Source: Chitinophaga varians | GTDB taxonomy: Bacteria > Bacteroidota > Bacteroidia > Chitinophagales > Chitinophagaceae | DNA: 64,000 nucleotides | Reading direction: 5' to 3' | Assembly (NCBI RefSeq): GCF_014529945.1 | Contig: NZ_JACVFB010000001.1 | Coordinates: 868,001-932,000, forward strand | Shown: in pieces, positions 42,391-51,872 of the stretch | Layout of the letters: each line of letters opens with the position of its first letter | Numbering within the stretch: the stretch's first letter is position 1 | The notes under the pieces: generated by a model | The model's input: only the letters and a program-made list of their open reading frames with translations | What the model was told of the DNA's origin: nothing | The model's database searches: none | Translations under genes and position numbers: made by a program

Positions 42391-44781
42391 ATGAAGCAGA
42401 TCCTCTTTTTACTCGTCGCGGTTTTATATTGTTCTCAGTCCCTCTGCCAGCAGTTCTCTGTCAGCGGTAAGGTAATTAACCAGCGTAAAGAAGCCGTGGG
42501 CTTCGTATATGCCGGGTTGTTGAAGCGTGATTCCGTTCCTGCCGCACAAGCCATGGGGGACAGTCTGGGGCATTTCTCCCTGAAGGCGCCGAAGGGTATT
42601 TATCGATTGGTGGTCCGGCAGTTCGGGAACCCTGGCCTCGACCGGGAGATCGTGCTGGACAGGGACATGGACCTGGGTACCGTAGAAATTCACGAGGGAA
42701 CGGAGCTGCAGGGTGTTACCATCACCTCTGCGAAGAAACTGGTGGAGCAGAAGGTAGACCGGCTGGTCTTTAACGTGGAAAAGGCGGTGATGCCCACCGG
42801 CGGAACGGCCCTGGACGCCCTGAAGGCTACGCCGGGCGTAAGGGTGCAGCAGGACAATGTTTCCATTGTAGGCAAAGGGGAGGTGCTGGTGATGGTGGAG
42901 GACCGCCTTCAGCGTATGTCCCAGGAAGACCTGGCCGTTTTCCTGAAATCCATCCCGGCAGATAATATTAAAAGCATAGAAGTAATTACGGCGCCGCCGG
43001 CGAAATACGAGGCAGAAGGGAACAGTGGGTTGATCAACATCAAACTAAAAAAAGCAAAGGCCAATTCATGGGACGCTCATATCGGCGCCGCCTATACGCA
43101 GAAAACATATGGCGGCGGAAGCCTTCAGGGCGCATTTAACTATAACCACGGGAAGATCGCCCTACAGGCTTCTCTCAGCAAAAGCCGGCAGCAATTGCTG
43201 ACCACTTCCGAAGAACAGATATTTTACCCGCATGAACAATGGAAACAGGAAGTCGCCAATAAATCACAAAGTGATGCGCTCAGTGCCGGTTTGGGCATTG
43301 ATTACAAAATCACCCCCAAATGGACTACCGGCTTCAAATACCTCGGCAGCTTTACGGATAAAACTTCAGCGAACAGTCCGCTGACTACCCGCTCCGGTAA
43401 TACCTCAAAGGCAGTGAATGGCTACATCGCCTCCAACGCGCAGGCCAATAATAAGCCCGGTATGCATGCCCTCAACTGGTATCAGGCTTTCACGTTGGAT
43501 TCGCTGGGAAAAAGCATAACGGTGGATGTGGATTTCTTCAGCTACCGGAAAAAAGACAACCGCTTCTTTGCAGGCAATGAACTGGACCCGGGAAAAAACA
43601 TGGTGCCGGGCACATTCTTCTCTTCCACCAATACCAACGCCAATAAAATCAATAACTACTCCCTCAAGGCTGATGTATCGCTGCCTTATGCATGGGCGAA
43701 TATCAGCTTCGGGACCAAAGTGTCTTATACCAATACCAACAACGATCTGGTAGTGTATGATCATCACACCGGCATTCCCGTATTAAATACCGGCCAGTCC
43801 AATGTCTTTAACTATCAGGAATATAATGAGGCCCTGTATTTTTCTGCCAACAAAAAGTTGAGCACGAAATGGGAAACCCAGCTGGGGCTAAGAGCGGAAG
43901 GCACACAAACGAAAGGGTATTCCCAAAACCTGGACCAGACCAACACGAACCGCTATATTCAGCTGTTCCCCACGGCCTATGTGACCTATGTGCCGGATGA
44001 TAAAAATTCCTTCTCACTCAATTATAGCCGCAGGATCCGCCGGCCCGACTTTGACTACCTGAATCCGTTCGTGGTCCGCACCAGCCCTTATTTCTACTCC
44101 GAAGGCAATCCGTTCCTCAAGCCTTCGTATATAGATAACCTGGAGTTCTCCTATGTGAAAAATCAGCAGTGGGTAAGCTCCGTCTATTATTCCAAAGTGA
44201 CGGACTTCGGGCAGGAGCTGTCTATCGTGGACAGTGTGACCAATATCACCCGGCAGACACCGGTGAACTATGGCAATACCTATCAGCTGGGTTTTTCGAC
44301 GTACTATAATTTCAACGTGCGGCCCTGGTGGAGCAGCTTTACCGGGTTTAATGTAAACTATCAGCATGTGACGTCCAGATCAGGATTTATTGCATCTACG
44401 GACGGTTATAACGGCTACTGCTATACGAACAACGATTTTACCCTGAACAAGCCAAAGACGCTTTTCTTCAGTGTCAATTATGCGTTGCAACTGCCGGGGC
44501 GCTATCAGATCTTCCATATTGCAACGATGAACATCCTGGATGTGTCTGTGAAGTTCCTGATGGCCAACAAAAAGCTGTCGCTGACCATTACCGGGGAGGA
44601 CCTCCTGAATGCGCAGCGGCCGCTGATCACCTATTATTCCAACGGCATAAAAAATACCGTTCGCAGCTATGGTGATACAAGAGGGTTCAGGGTTTCGCTG
44701 AGTTATAAGTTTGGCAACAGCAGCCTTAAATTGAAGCAGCGCGATTTTGGTAATGAAGATGAACGGAACAGGGCGCATTAG
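42391..44781 (+). CDS. TonB-dependent receptor-like outer-membrane beta-barrel protein
   Basis: 796 residues from ATG 42391. Signal peptide ending SLCQ, a carboxypeptidase-regulatory-like domain (FSVSGKVINQRKEAVGFVYAGL), a plug domain (VDRLVFNVEKAVMPTGGTALDALKATPGVRV; SIEVITAPPAKYEAEGNSGLINI) and a large C-terminal barrel of the OMP_b-brl_3 type (FSLNYSRRIRRPDFDYLNPFV; GFRVSLSYKFG). It is smaller than SusC and has no SusD partner, so it may import a small ligand or peptide or serve as a TonB-linked sensor. It is divergent from the LytS/LytTR pair by 111 bp, which suggests control by that system. Confidence 0.92.
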   Translation: MKQILFLLVAVLYCSQSLCQQFSVSGKVINQRKEAVGFVYAGLLKRDSVPAAQAMGDSLGHFSLKAPKGIYRLVVRQFGNPGLDREIVLDRDMDLGTVEIHEGTELQGVTITSAKKLVEQKVDRLVFNVEKAVMPTGGTALDALKATPGVRVQQDNVSIVGKGEVLVMVEDRLQRMSQEDLAVFLKSIPADNIKSIEVITAPPAKYEAEGNSGLINIKLKKAKANSWDAHIGAAYTQKTYGGGSLQGAFNYNHGKIALQASLSKSRQQLLTTSEEQIFYPHEQWKQEVANKSQSDALSAGLGIDYKITPKWTTGFKYLGSFTDKTSANSPLTTRSGNTSKAVNGYIASNAQANNKPGMHALNWYQAFTLDSLGKSITVDVDFFSYRKKDNRFFAGNELDPGKNMVPGTFFSSTNTNANKINNYSLKADVSLPYAWANISFGTKVSYTNTNNDLVVYDHHTGIPVLNTGQSNVFNYQEYNEALYFSANKKLSTKWETQLGLRAEGTQTKGYSQNLDQTNTNRYIQLFPTAYVTYVPDDKNSFSLNYSRRIRRPDFDYLNPFVVRTSPYFYSEGNPFLKPSYIDNLEFSYVKNQQWVSSVYYSKVTDFGQELSIVDSVTNITRQTPVNYGNTYQLGFSTYYNFNVRPWWSSFTGFNVNYQHVTSRSGFIASTDGYNGYCYTNNDFTLNKPKTLFFSVNYALQLPGRYQIFHIATMNILDVSVKFLMANKKLSLTITGEDLLNAQRPLITYYSNGIKNTVRSYGDTRGFRVSLSYKFGNSSLKLKQRDFGNEDERNRAH

Positions 44782-44804
44782 TTAAGCAGTGGTACAGATA
44801 AGCA

Positions 44805-44847
44805 ATCCCGGCAGCCTTCCGGCAAGTGGCTGTCGGGATGGTTATTT
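44805..44847 (+). terminator. Hairpin terminator after the receptor gene
   Basis: ATCCCGGCAGCC (44805-44816) pairs with GGCTGTCGGGAT (44828-44839) with one G-T wobble, followed by GGTTATTT. The T-run is short. Confidence 0.65.
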
Positions 44848-44958
44848 AATAAGGACATTAATTAACCGAACAATAGCCTGGTCATTAAAAGTGATGGTAA
44901 TTTTCGACAAGGGTATCTCATATTTTTATTCTATGTTTACATTTTACATTCAGATACT

Positions 44959-45558
44959 TTGTTGGACAGCAACCATTTGTATAAGGAGCAACAGCTATTG
45001 CAGCGGATAGCAGCGGGGGAGGAGGCTTCCTTCAGCGTGCTGGTGGATATTTATTGGCCACGGGTGTACGGGCATGCGCTGGCTTATGCCAAATCGTTGT
45101 CCGTGGCGGAAGAACTAACGCAGGATGTATTTATGGATATCTGGAACAGCCGCGAGAAGCTGCCTGCCATTGAAAATTTTGCCAACTATCTTTTTATTAT
45201 CACCCGCAATCGGATATTTAAAGCGGTCCGTAAAAAACTGGATGAGACGGAAGCCCTGGAAGATGTTCACTCCGCAGAGGACATCTGGTTACCTGATCAT
45301 CAGGCCGAATTTAAGGAAATACATGCCCTGTTGCTGAAGGGGATTGGCGACCTGCCGCCGGCCCGCAGACAGGTATTTACCATGAGCCGTATCGACGGAA
45401 AGTCTTACGAAGAGATATGTCGCGAACTAAATATCTCCCGTAATACGGTCAAAGAACATATTGTAAAAGCGCTTAATTTTCTCCGGAATTACCTTACACA
45501 GCATGGACATCAGACGATCACCATTACGCTGGTGATGGCAGCCTACACCTACCGTTAA
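44959..45558 (+). CDS. ECF-type RNA polymerase sigma factor
   Basis: 199 residues, probably starting at TTG 44959 or 44962; no ATG in this frame precedes the conserved start. Region 2: LLQRIAAGEEASFSVLVDIYWPRVYGHALAYAK with ELTQDVFMDIWNSREKL. Region 4: LPPARRQVFTMSRIDGKSYEEICRELNISRNTVKEHIVKAL. It is followed 62 bp later by a FecR anti-sigma gene and then by an STN-SusC receptor, so it should be activated when the receptor binds its glycan. Confidence 0.93.
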   Translation: MLDSNHLYKEQQLLQRIAAGEEASFSVLVDIYWPRVYGHALAYAKSLSVAEELTQDVFMDIWNSREKLPAIENFANYLFIITRNRIFKAVRKKLDETEALEDVHSAEDIWLPDHQAEFKEIHALLLKGIGDLPPARRQVFTMSRIDGKSYEEICRELNISRNTVKEHIVKALNFLRNYLTQHGHQTITITLVMAAYTYR

Positions 45559-45620
45559 AAAAAAATTTCCGTCCCAACCACCCTCCCGGGAAAAAAGCGG
45601 GTCTTTATAAATAAGCAGCG

Positions 45621-46820
45621 ATGATGACAACCGACACATTACAACGATTATTGGACGAATACGTGATGGGCACTATTCAGCCGGAAGACAGACAACAACT
45701 GTTGGCTGCCCTCCGCGATCCTGACCTGTCTGCAACAGCGGCAGCTTTTATGCTGCAGGACCTGCGTACCGGTCGCTATGACATCGTCCCCGAAGAAATG
45801 CCGGAAGTCAGGGAGCGCCTGCGTCAGCGTTTAACGGAACAGTTACAAGCTACCGGCATACCTTCAGATGCACCCCGTGGGCGTATTGCCCGCATGGAGT
45901 GGTGGCGTGTCGCTGCAGCGGCAGTCGTTATGGCAGGTATCACCACTGCTGTGGTCTACCTCACCCGCACCCGTCATCATTCACCGGCTCCGGCGTCCCG
46001 ACAGGTGGCGGCAGATATCAGGCCCGGCGGAAATAAAGCCACACTGACGTTATCAGATGGTAGTACGGTCACGCTGGAACAGGTGGCTAATGGTACTGTT
46101 GCCCGGCAGGGAAATGCACAAATCGTGAAGCTGGCCACCGGCCAGCTGACGTACCAGCTGCAATCCGGCGAGCAGCACGAAACATTATGGAACACCATCA
46201 GCACGCCACAGGGCGGCGAATATCAGATAACGCTGCCGGACGGTACCAAAGCATGGCTCAACGCTGCATCCTCCATACGGTTCCCCGCCGCTTTCCCGGC
46301 AGACGAGCGGAAAATAATCATTACCGGGGAGGCCTATCTGGAAGTGGCGCCGTTAGCGCAAAAGCCATTTCTGGTGGAAGCGAACGGTACTACCATTAAG
46401 GTACTGGGCACCAGCTTCAACGTGAATGCCTATAAAGATGAAGCCTATACGAAAATTACACTGGTCACCGGCAGCGTAAAAATAAAAACCAACCAGCGGG
46501 AAGTAACGCTGAAGCCAGGCCAGCAGGCAGCTACTACTGGTAACAACGATGACATAAAAGTGGCGCCACAGGCAGACCTCGACCAGGCGCTGGCCTGGAA
46601 GAACGGGCTCTTTAATTTTAATGGGTCAGACCTGCATGCGGCCATGCGACAACTGGAACGATGGTACGGCATCCGGGTACGATATGAAGCAGCGGTACCA
46701 GATATCGTTTTTAAAGGTGAGATGTATAAGAATGTAAATCTTTCAGATGTATTGGATATGTTAAAAGCAATGGGAGTTCAATTCCGTATGGAGGGTAATA
46801 CGTTGATAGTAGGCAATTAA
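45621..46820 (+). CDS. FecR-family anti-sigma factor
   Basis: 399 residues. A cytoplasmic N-terminal sigma-binding part (about 1-85), one transmembrane segment near 95-112 (WRVAAAAVVMAGITTAVVYL), then the periplasmic FecR domain (STPQGGEYQITLPDGTKAWLNAASSIRFP; GEAYLEVA; GTSFNVNAY) and the C-terminal DUF4974 (LHAAMRQLERWYGIRVRYE; LSDVLDMLKAMGVQFRMEG). It holds the ECF sigma factor inactive until the STN domain of the receptor downstream contacts its periplasmic end. Confidence 0.95.
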   Translation: MMTTDTLQRLLDEYVMGTIQPEDRQQLLAALRDPDLSATAAAFMLQDLRTGRYDIVPEEMPEVRERLRQRLTEQLQATGIPSDAPRGRIARMEWWRVAAAAVVMAGITTAVVYLTRTRHHSPAPASRQVAADIRPGGNKATLTLSDGSTVTLEQVANGTVARQGNAQIVKLATGQLTYQLQSGEQHETLWNTISTPQGGEYQITLPDGTKAWLNAASSIRFPAAFPADERKIIITGEAYLEVAPLAQKPFLVEANGTTIKVLGTSFNVNAYKDEAYTKITLVTGSVKIKTNQREVTLKPGQQAATTGNNDDIKVAPQADLDQALAWKNGLFNFNGSDLHAAMRQLERWYGIRVRYEAAVPDIVFKGEMYKNVNLSDVLDMLKAMGVQFRMEGNTLIVGN

Positions 46821-46963
46821 GTGAATGAACAATGAGTAGATGAACGTCAGCCAATAGGAAAAGCCAGACAACAGTAACCGTAACATGTTTAAAAAATGAA
46901 TGGCGCTGAAGCATGATGCTTCTGTGGCCGGAGGTTTTTGTCTTCCTGAAAAATATAACAGGT

Positions 46964-47054
46964 AAAAAAAACCGGAAGGGTTGCAGCCTTCCGGTATCGC
47001 CTGATTGATCATAAACCAGCGTCCCTTGTAAAGACAGCTTATTTATCAACCAAA
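46964..47054 (-). ncRNA. Predicted ~90-nt antisense RNA in the susC leader (DonS-like)
   Basis: On the minus strand an exact -7 box TAAGTTTG (47060-47067) is followed, about 90 nt downstream, by an intrinsic terminator: ACCGGAAGG (46987-46995 read in reverse) pairing with CCTTCCGGT, then eight T (46964-46971). The predicted RNA is antisense to the leader of the STN-SusC gene that starts at 47067. Cis-encoded antisense RNAs in this position repress ECF-controlled PULs in Bacteroides. The same arrangement recurs at 62294-62383 with different intervening sequence. The start point is estimated from the -7 box. Confidence 0.65.
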
Positions 47055-47059
47055 CAATG

Positions 47060-47067
47060 CAAACTTA
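47060..47067 (-). promoter_or_regulatory. Antisense -7 box TAAGTTTG
   Basis: Exact TANNTTTG on the minus strand, overlapping the first base of the susC ATG at 47067. No TTG is seen at -33 (G+C-rich there). It is part of a block, about 18 of 22 bases identical, also found at 62380-62401. Confidence 0.55.
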
Positions 47068-50000
47068 TGCAAAATTCTGCGATTCGCGCGCGGAGCGGGG
47101 GCCGGCGCCCTTACGTCACCAAAATCCTGACTATCATGAAATTGACCATCGTGTTAATGACAGTTGGCCTGCTGAACGTGTACGCCAAAGGCGTATCACA
47201 AAACATCAGCTTCACCGGAAAAGAAGTTCCGCTGGAAACGGTTTTCCATTCGGTCAAACAACAAACAGGATATGTATTTATGTATACGGAGTCATTACTT
47301 CGTATGTCCCATCCCGTTACAGTCAGTGAAAAGGATGTTCCGCTCGAAAAATTCCTGACTGCCGTGTTCCGTCTTCAGCCCCTACAGTACAATATCAGGG
47401 GCAAAAGTATTTTCGTATATGCGAAGTCGGCGCCGGTACAACTGCCTGCGGCCAATACTGCCGGGGTTACCGCCGTACAGCCCATTACCGGCCGTATCAC
47501 AGGGCCTGACGGGCAGCCGCTTCCCGGTGCTACGGTAGTGGTAAAAGGAGGGAAGCGCTCCGGTATCACGAACCAGGATGGGATATTCACCATCAGCGTA
47601 AACCCCGGCGAAGTGCTGGTGATTACCTTTATCGGCTACGACAAAAAGGAACTTCCTGTTACCGACGCCATGGTAGCAGGGAAGACTTTCAATATTATGT
47701 TGTCCCGCGCTACCAGCATGCTGGATGATATACAGATCATCGCCTATGGCACTACCACACAACGTACCAGCACCGGCAGCATCGCCAAATTAAAAGGAGA
47801 GGATATCCGTAAACAGCCGGTGGAAAGTCCGCTGCTGGCCCTCAGCGGCAGACTGCCAGGTGTGCAGATCTCACAAACGAGTGGACTGGCGGGAGCGCCG
47901 GTAAGTGTGGTGATCAGAGGGAAAAGCTCTCTGGGAGCAGGAACGGAGCCGCTGTATGTCATCGATGGCGTACCTTTTGCCCACTCCCTCGGCAGCGTCA
48001 CTTTCGCCAGTGGTATATCTGCGCAAACAATGGGAGGACTGATGGGCGCCAATTCCGGTGTCAGCCCATTCGTCAGCATCAATCCTGCTGATATCGAAAG
48101 CATCGAAGTGCTGAAAGACGCAGACGCTACAGCGATCTACGGTTCCCGTGGCGCTAACGGCGTTGTGCTGATCACCACCCGCAAAGCCAAAGCAGGCAAG
48201 ACATCGGTGGACGTCAGTTACTATACCGGATGGGCCAGGCCTACCCGTATGGCTAAAATGATGAACACCCAACAATATGTGACCATGCGCAAAGAAGCCT
48301 TCGCCAATGATGGGATTGTGCCTACTGCTTCTAATGCCAGCGATCTGATGGTATGGGATACCACCAGATATACGGACTGGAATAAACTACTGCTCGGTAA
48401 ACAGGCACGGGCCAACGATGCACAGGTACGCCTCTCCGGCGGCAGTCAGCAAACCCAGTTCTCCCTGGCGGCAGGCTACCATGGGGAAACACCCATCTAC
48501 TATGGCAATACGCCCGACAACAGGGTAAATGTACACGCCAATATGGTGCATCGCTCTGCCGATAACAAATTCTCCGTGTCGTTCAACGCAGGATACAGCA
48601 ATGATAAAAACAACATCATCATCACTGACCTGATGCAGTTGATCACCACCATCCCCAATGCGCCTTATCCGCTGGATTCCGCCGGTAACCTCGTTTGGAG
48701 GGATAAGGGCATCAATTTCTCCAACCCGCTCGCCTATACCTACAAAAAATTCATTGCTAATACCGACCAGGTACTCGGAAGCATGAACCTGCGCTATACT
48801 GTTATGCGTGGGTTGCAACTGAAAGTTGATGCCGGTTATAACTCCCTGAGGGTAGACCAGACGGCTACTAACCCCATCAAATCACAAAGTCCGTATAGTA
48901 CCACGCTGATCAGTACCGCGGATTTCTTTAACAAAAACGCCCGCAACTGGATCATCGAACCTCAGGCCGAATATGACGCGCGGTGGGGTAAAGCAGGCGT
49001 AAAAGTATTGGTGGGTGGCAGTTTCCAGGAACAACTGAATACAGAAACAAAAATAAACGCCAGCGGCTATACGAATGACGACCTGCTGCTGACACCCGGT
49101 CCTGCTGCGGTGAAGAGCGTTTCCAGCAACTACTCCAAATATCACTATGCTGCCTTGTTTGGCCGCGTAAGCCTGAACTGGGACGAAAAGTACCTGCTCA
49201 ATGTGTCTGCCCGCCATGACGGCTCCAGCAGGTTCGGCCCGGGAAAACAGTTCGGCACCTTTGGAGCAGTAGGCGCCGGATGGATTTTTTCTGAAGAAAA
49301 TTTCATGAAAGGGCTGTCTTTCCTCAGCCTCGGCAAATTAAGAGCCAGCATGGGCGTTACAGGCAACGATCGTATCGGCGACTATCAATACTTGTCGAAA
49401 TGGGTGCCTACCACCGCAGCACTGCCCTATCAGGGATCAAACGGCCTTTATCCATATAATCTTTACAACCCCGACTATGCCTGGGAACGGAACCGTAAGT
49501 GGGAAGCGGCACTGGAACTGTCCTTCCTGAAAGACCGTATCTATTTCAGCGCCAATTATTACCTGAGCAAAACAGACAATCAGCTGACTGGGCTTACGCT
49601 TCCTTCACAGGTAGGATTTTCCTTTGTAAACGCCAACCAGAATGCTGTACTACAGAACTCCGGCTGGGAGCTGATCCTCAATACCACCAATATCCAACAA
49701 CAATCCTTCAGCTGGAAAACCACCTTCAACATTACCATCCCGCGCAATAAACTGCTGGCTTACCCCGGACTGGAAGATACATACTACGGGAGTATATGGT
49801 CTATCGGTCAACCAGTAACCATTTCCAAATGGATTCCCCTTCAGGGCGTAGACCCGGCTACCGGCTTGTATAAACTGGCAGGCATGGCTATTCCCAAAGA
49901 CCAGACTGCGGTGTATAACCTGGCACAGCGCCATTATGGCGGTTTCCAAAATACGTTTACCTACAAGAACTGGTCAATGGATATCTTTTTCCACTTCGTG

Positions 50001-50399
50001 AAACAGCTGGGTAAGTCAAGTATCCTGTTCCTGCCCCCCGGTAGTCGTGCGAACCAGCCGGTGATGGTACTGGATCGCTGGCAACACCCTGGTGATATCA
50101 CCGACGTGCAACGGTACACAACCGGCGGGGTAGCAGCTACGACTTACAGCTACTACGCCAATTACTCCGACGGCCGTATCACGGATGCCTCTTTCGTGCG
50201 TCTGAAAAACGTTTCATTGTCCTATCAGTTCAATCGTAGCGTGGCACAACGCATCAAAGCAGAAACCATCCGTGTATATGTGCAGGGACAAAACCTGCTC
50301 ACCTTTACCCGTTATAAGGCCGGAGACCCGGAAACAATGTCTTTCTCTTCCATGCCGCCGATGAGAATGCTGACAGCCGGAGCGCAGGTAGGGTTTTAA
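47067..50399 (+). CDS. SusC-family TonB-linked transporter with STN signalling domain
   Basis: 1110 residues from ATG 47067; the signal peptide proper begins at Met24 (ATG 47136), preceded by an Arg-rich extension that is matched in the SusC at 62396. Domains: signal (LLNVYAKG), STN (about 46-120: NISFTGKEVPLETVFHSVKQQTGYVF), carboxypeptidase-regulatory-like (ITGRITGPDGQPLPGATVVV), plug (LALSGRLPGVQISQ; PLYVIDGVPF; ESIEVLKDADATAIYGSRGANGVVLITT) and barrel. The STN domain relays ligand binding to the FecR protein, switching on the sigma factor encoded upstream. The SusD gene follows 23 bp later. Confidence 0.95.
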   Translation: MQNSAIRARSGGRRPYVTKILTIMKLTIVLMTVGLLNVYAKGVSQNISFTGKEVPLETVFHSVKQQTGYVFMYTESLLRMSHPVTVSEKDVPLEKFLTAVFRLQPLQYNIRGKSIFVYAKSAPVQLPAANTAGVTAVQPITGRITGPDGQPLPGATVVVKGGKRSGITNQDGIFTISVNPGEVLVITFIGYDKKELPVTDAMVAGKTFNIMLSRATSMLDDIQIIAYGTTTQRTSTGSIAKLKGEDIRKQPVESPLLALSGRLPGVQISQTSGLAGAPVSVVIRGKSSLGAGTEPLYVIDGVPFAHSLGSVTFASGISAQTMGGLMGANSGVSPFVSINPADIESIEVLKDADATAIYGSRGANGVVLITTRKAKAGKTSVDVSYYTGWARPTRMAKMMNTQQYVTMRKEAFANDGIVPTASNASDLMVWDTTRYTDWNKLLLGKQARANDAQVRLSGGSQQTQFSLAAGYHGETPIYYGNTPDNRVNVHANMVHRSADNKFSVSFNAGYSNDKNNIIITDLMQLITTIPNAPYPLDSAGNLVWRDKGINFSNPLAYTYKKFIANTDQVLGSMNLRYTVMRGLQLKVDAGYNSLRVDQTATNPIKSQSPYSTTLISTADFFNKNARNWIIEPQAEYDARWGKAGVKVLVGGSFQEQLNTETKINASGYTNDDLLLTPGPAAVKSVSSNYSKYHYAALFGRVSLNWDEKYLLNVSARHDGSSRFGPGKQFGTFGAVGAGWIFSEENFMKGLSFLSLGKLRASMGVTGNDRIGDYQYLSKWVPTTAALPYQGSNGLYPYNLYNPDYAWERNRKWEAALELSFLKDRIYFSANYYLSKTDNQLTGLTLPSQVGFSFVNANQNAVLQNSGWELILNTTNIQQQSFSWKTTFNITIPRNKLLAYPGLEDTYYGSIWSIGQPVTISKWIPLQGVDPATGLYKLAGMAIPKDQTAVYNLAQRHYGGFQNTFTYKNWSMDIFFHFVKQLGKSSILFLPPGSRANQPVMVLDRWQHPGDITDVQRYTTGGVAATTYSYYANYSDGRITDASFVRLKNVSLSYQFNRSVAQRIKAETIRVYVQGQNLLTFTRYKAGDPETMSFSSMPPMRMLTAGAQVGF

Positions 50400-50422
50400 T
50401 TATTCATAACAAAGTAGTCATC

Positions 50423-51859
50423 ATGAAAATCAACTATAATCACCTGTCACCTGTCATCCGGAGTAGCCGTATGTGGTGTATTATTTGCTGCCTGACGGCA
50501 GTGGGTATATTCAGTTCCTGCAAAAAATTTGTTACGGTGGAAAATCCACCCAACGTGCTGACCAATGATAAGATATTTACCAATGACCAGTCGGCCACAG
50601 CAGCCATGTTGTCGATCTATATCAGCATGATGAATGACCAATATGGCAACAGTGGCTCATTTGCCTGTTTTTCAATGTCGGCACTCGGCGGCATGTCTGC
50701 CAATGAGCTGATCTGGACGCAGAATAACACGGCTGCGCCGTATTTTCAGCAGTTCTCGGACCATACCCTTACGCCTGATAATAACTACGTAGGGCCGCTC
50801 TGGTCTGACGGATATAAATACATTTACAGGACCAATGCAATACTGGGTGGTCTTTCCATGGCCACCGGCATGTCTGACAGCGTGAAGACCCAGTTGGCAG
50901 GAGAAGCCAAATTCACGCGGGCGTTTTGTTACTTCTACCTGGTCAATCTCTTTGGAGATGTGCCGTTGGTACTCAATACCGCTTATCAGGAGAATATGGG
51001 GCTTCCCCGCACGCCGGCTGCCACGGTGTGGCAACAAATTATCAGCGACCTGAAAGACGCCAAAGCGTTATTGTCCGATAAATATCCTACCGGGGAAAAG
51101 CTGCGGCCCAACCGTCAGGTGGCCAGTGCCTTGCTGGCAAGGGCATTCCTCTATACCAACAGGTGGCAGGAGGCGGAGAGTGAAGCTGGCAGTATTATCA
51201 ACTCCGGAAAGTACGGCGCTGCATTGCCGCCGCTCGATCAGGTATTTAAAAAAGAAAGCCCCGAAGCAATATGGCAACTACAGCCCGTGATCGCCAATGC
51301 CAATACACCGGAAGGCGGTCAGTTTCTTACCGTTGCCGGGTCCCGGCCCAACTATGAGTTGACGCCCCAGTTGTTAAATGCCTTCGAAACAAATGACAAC
51401 CGTAAAACCACCTGGGTAGGCTTTAGCAGCAGTGCCAACCTTTCCTGGGCCTATCCAGCCAAATACAAGGCCGGTACCGGCGCACTGACGGAATACTATG
51501 TAGTATTCAGACTGAGCGAACAATATCTTATCCGTGCAGAAGCATGCGCACAACAAGGCAAGGTACAACCGGCGCAGGACGACCTGAACATGGTCCGTAA
51601 AAGGGCTGGTTTGCCGGTTACTACCGCGGCTGATCAGGCCTCTCTTTTACTCGCTATTGAGAAAGAAAGACAGGTAGAGTTTTTCGCTGAATGGGGACAC
51701 CGCTGGCTGGACCTGAAGCGGACCAAAAGAGCAGAGGCCGTGTTAAAACCGCTTTCACCTCCTAACACGTGGAAACCAGGATCAGTACTGTATCCTATTC
51801 CCGACCTTGAAATCAAAGCCAACCCGCGCCTTGTTCAAAATGATGCTTATCTGAATTAA
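50423..51859 (+). CDS. SusD/RagB-family nutrient-binding lipoprotein
   Basis: 478 residues. Lipobox near FSSC (about residue 33), N-terminal SusD region (GEAKFTRAFCYFYLVNLFGDVPLVL), a TPR-like segment (NRQVASALLARAFLYTNRWQEAESEA) and the C-terminal block (FRLSEQYLIRAEACAQQGKVQPAQDDLNMVRKRAG; EKERQVEFFAEWGHRWLDLKRTKRA; PIPDLEIKANP). Operon with the STN-SusC upstream and the thioredoxin-like gene 13 bp downstream. Confidence 0.95.
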   Translation: MKINYNHLSPVIRSSRMWCIICCLTAVGIFSSCKKFVTVENPPNVLTNDKIFTNDQSATAAMLSIYISMMNDQYGNSGSFACFSMSALGGMSANELIWTQNNTAAPYFQQFSDHTLTPDNNYVGPLWSDGYKYIYRTNAILGGLSMATGMSDSVKTQLAGEAKFTRAFCYFYLVNLFGDVPLVLNTAYQENMGLPRTPAATVWQQIISDLKDAKALLSDKYPTGEKLRPNRQVASALLARAFLYTNRWQEAESEAGSIINSGKYGAALPPLDQVFKKESPEAIWQLQPVIANANTPEGGQFLTVAGSRPNYELTPQLLNAFETNDNRKTTWVGFSSSANLSWAYPAKYKAGTGALTEYYVVFRLSEQYLIRAEACAQQGKVQPAQDDLNMVRKRAGLPVTTAADQASLLLAIEKERQVEFFAEWGHRWLDLKRTKRAEAVLKPLSPPNTWKPGSVLYPIPDLEIKANPRLVQNDAYLN

Positions 51860-51872
51860 AACATAAACGAAC

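Noticed and set aside
46908..46922. Palindrome GAAGCAT-G-ATGCTTC downstream of the FecR gene
   Set aside because: Symmetric, but only a 1-nt loop and no T-run; it does not recur at the second locus, so it was not called as a terminator or operator.
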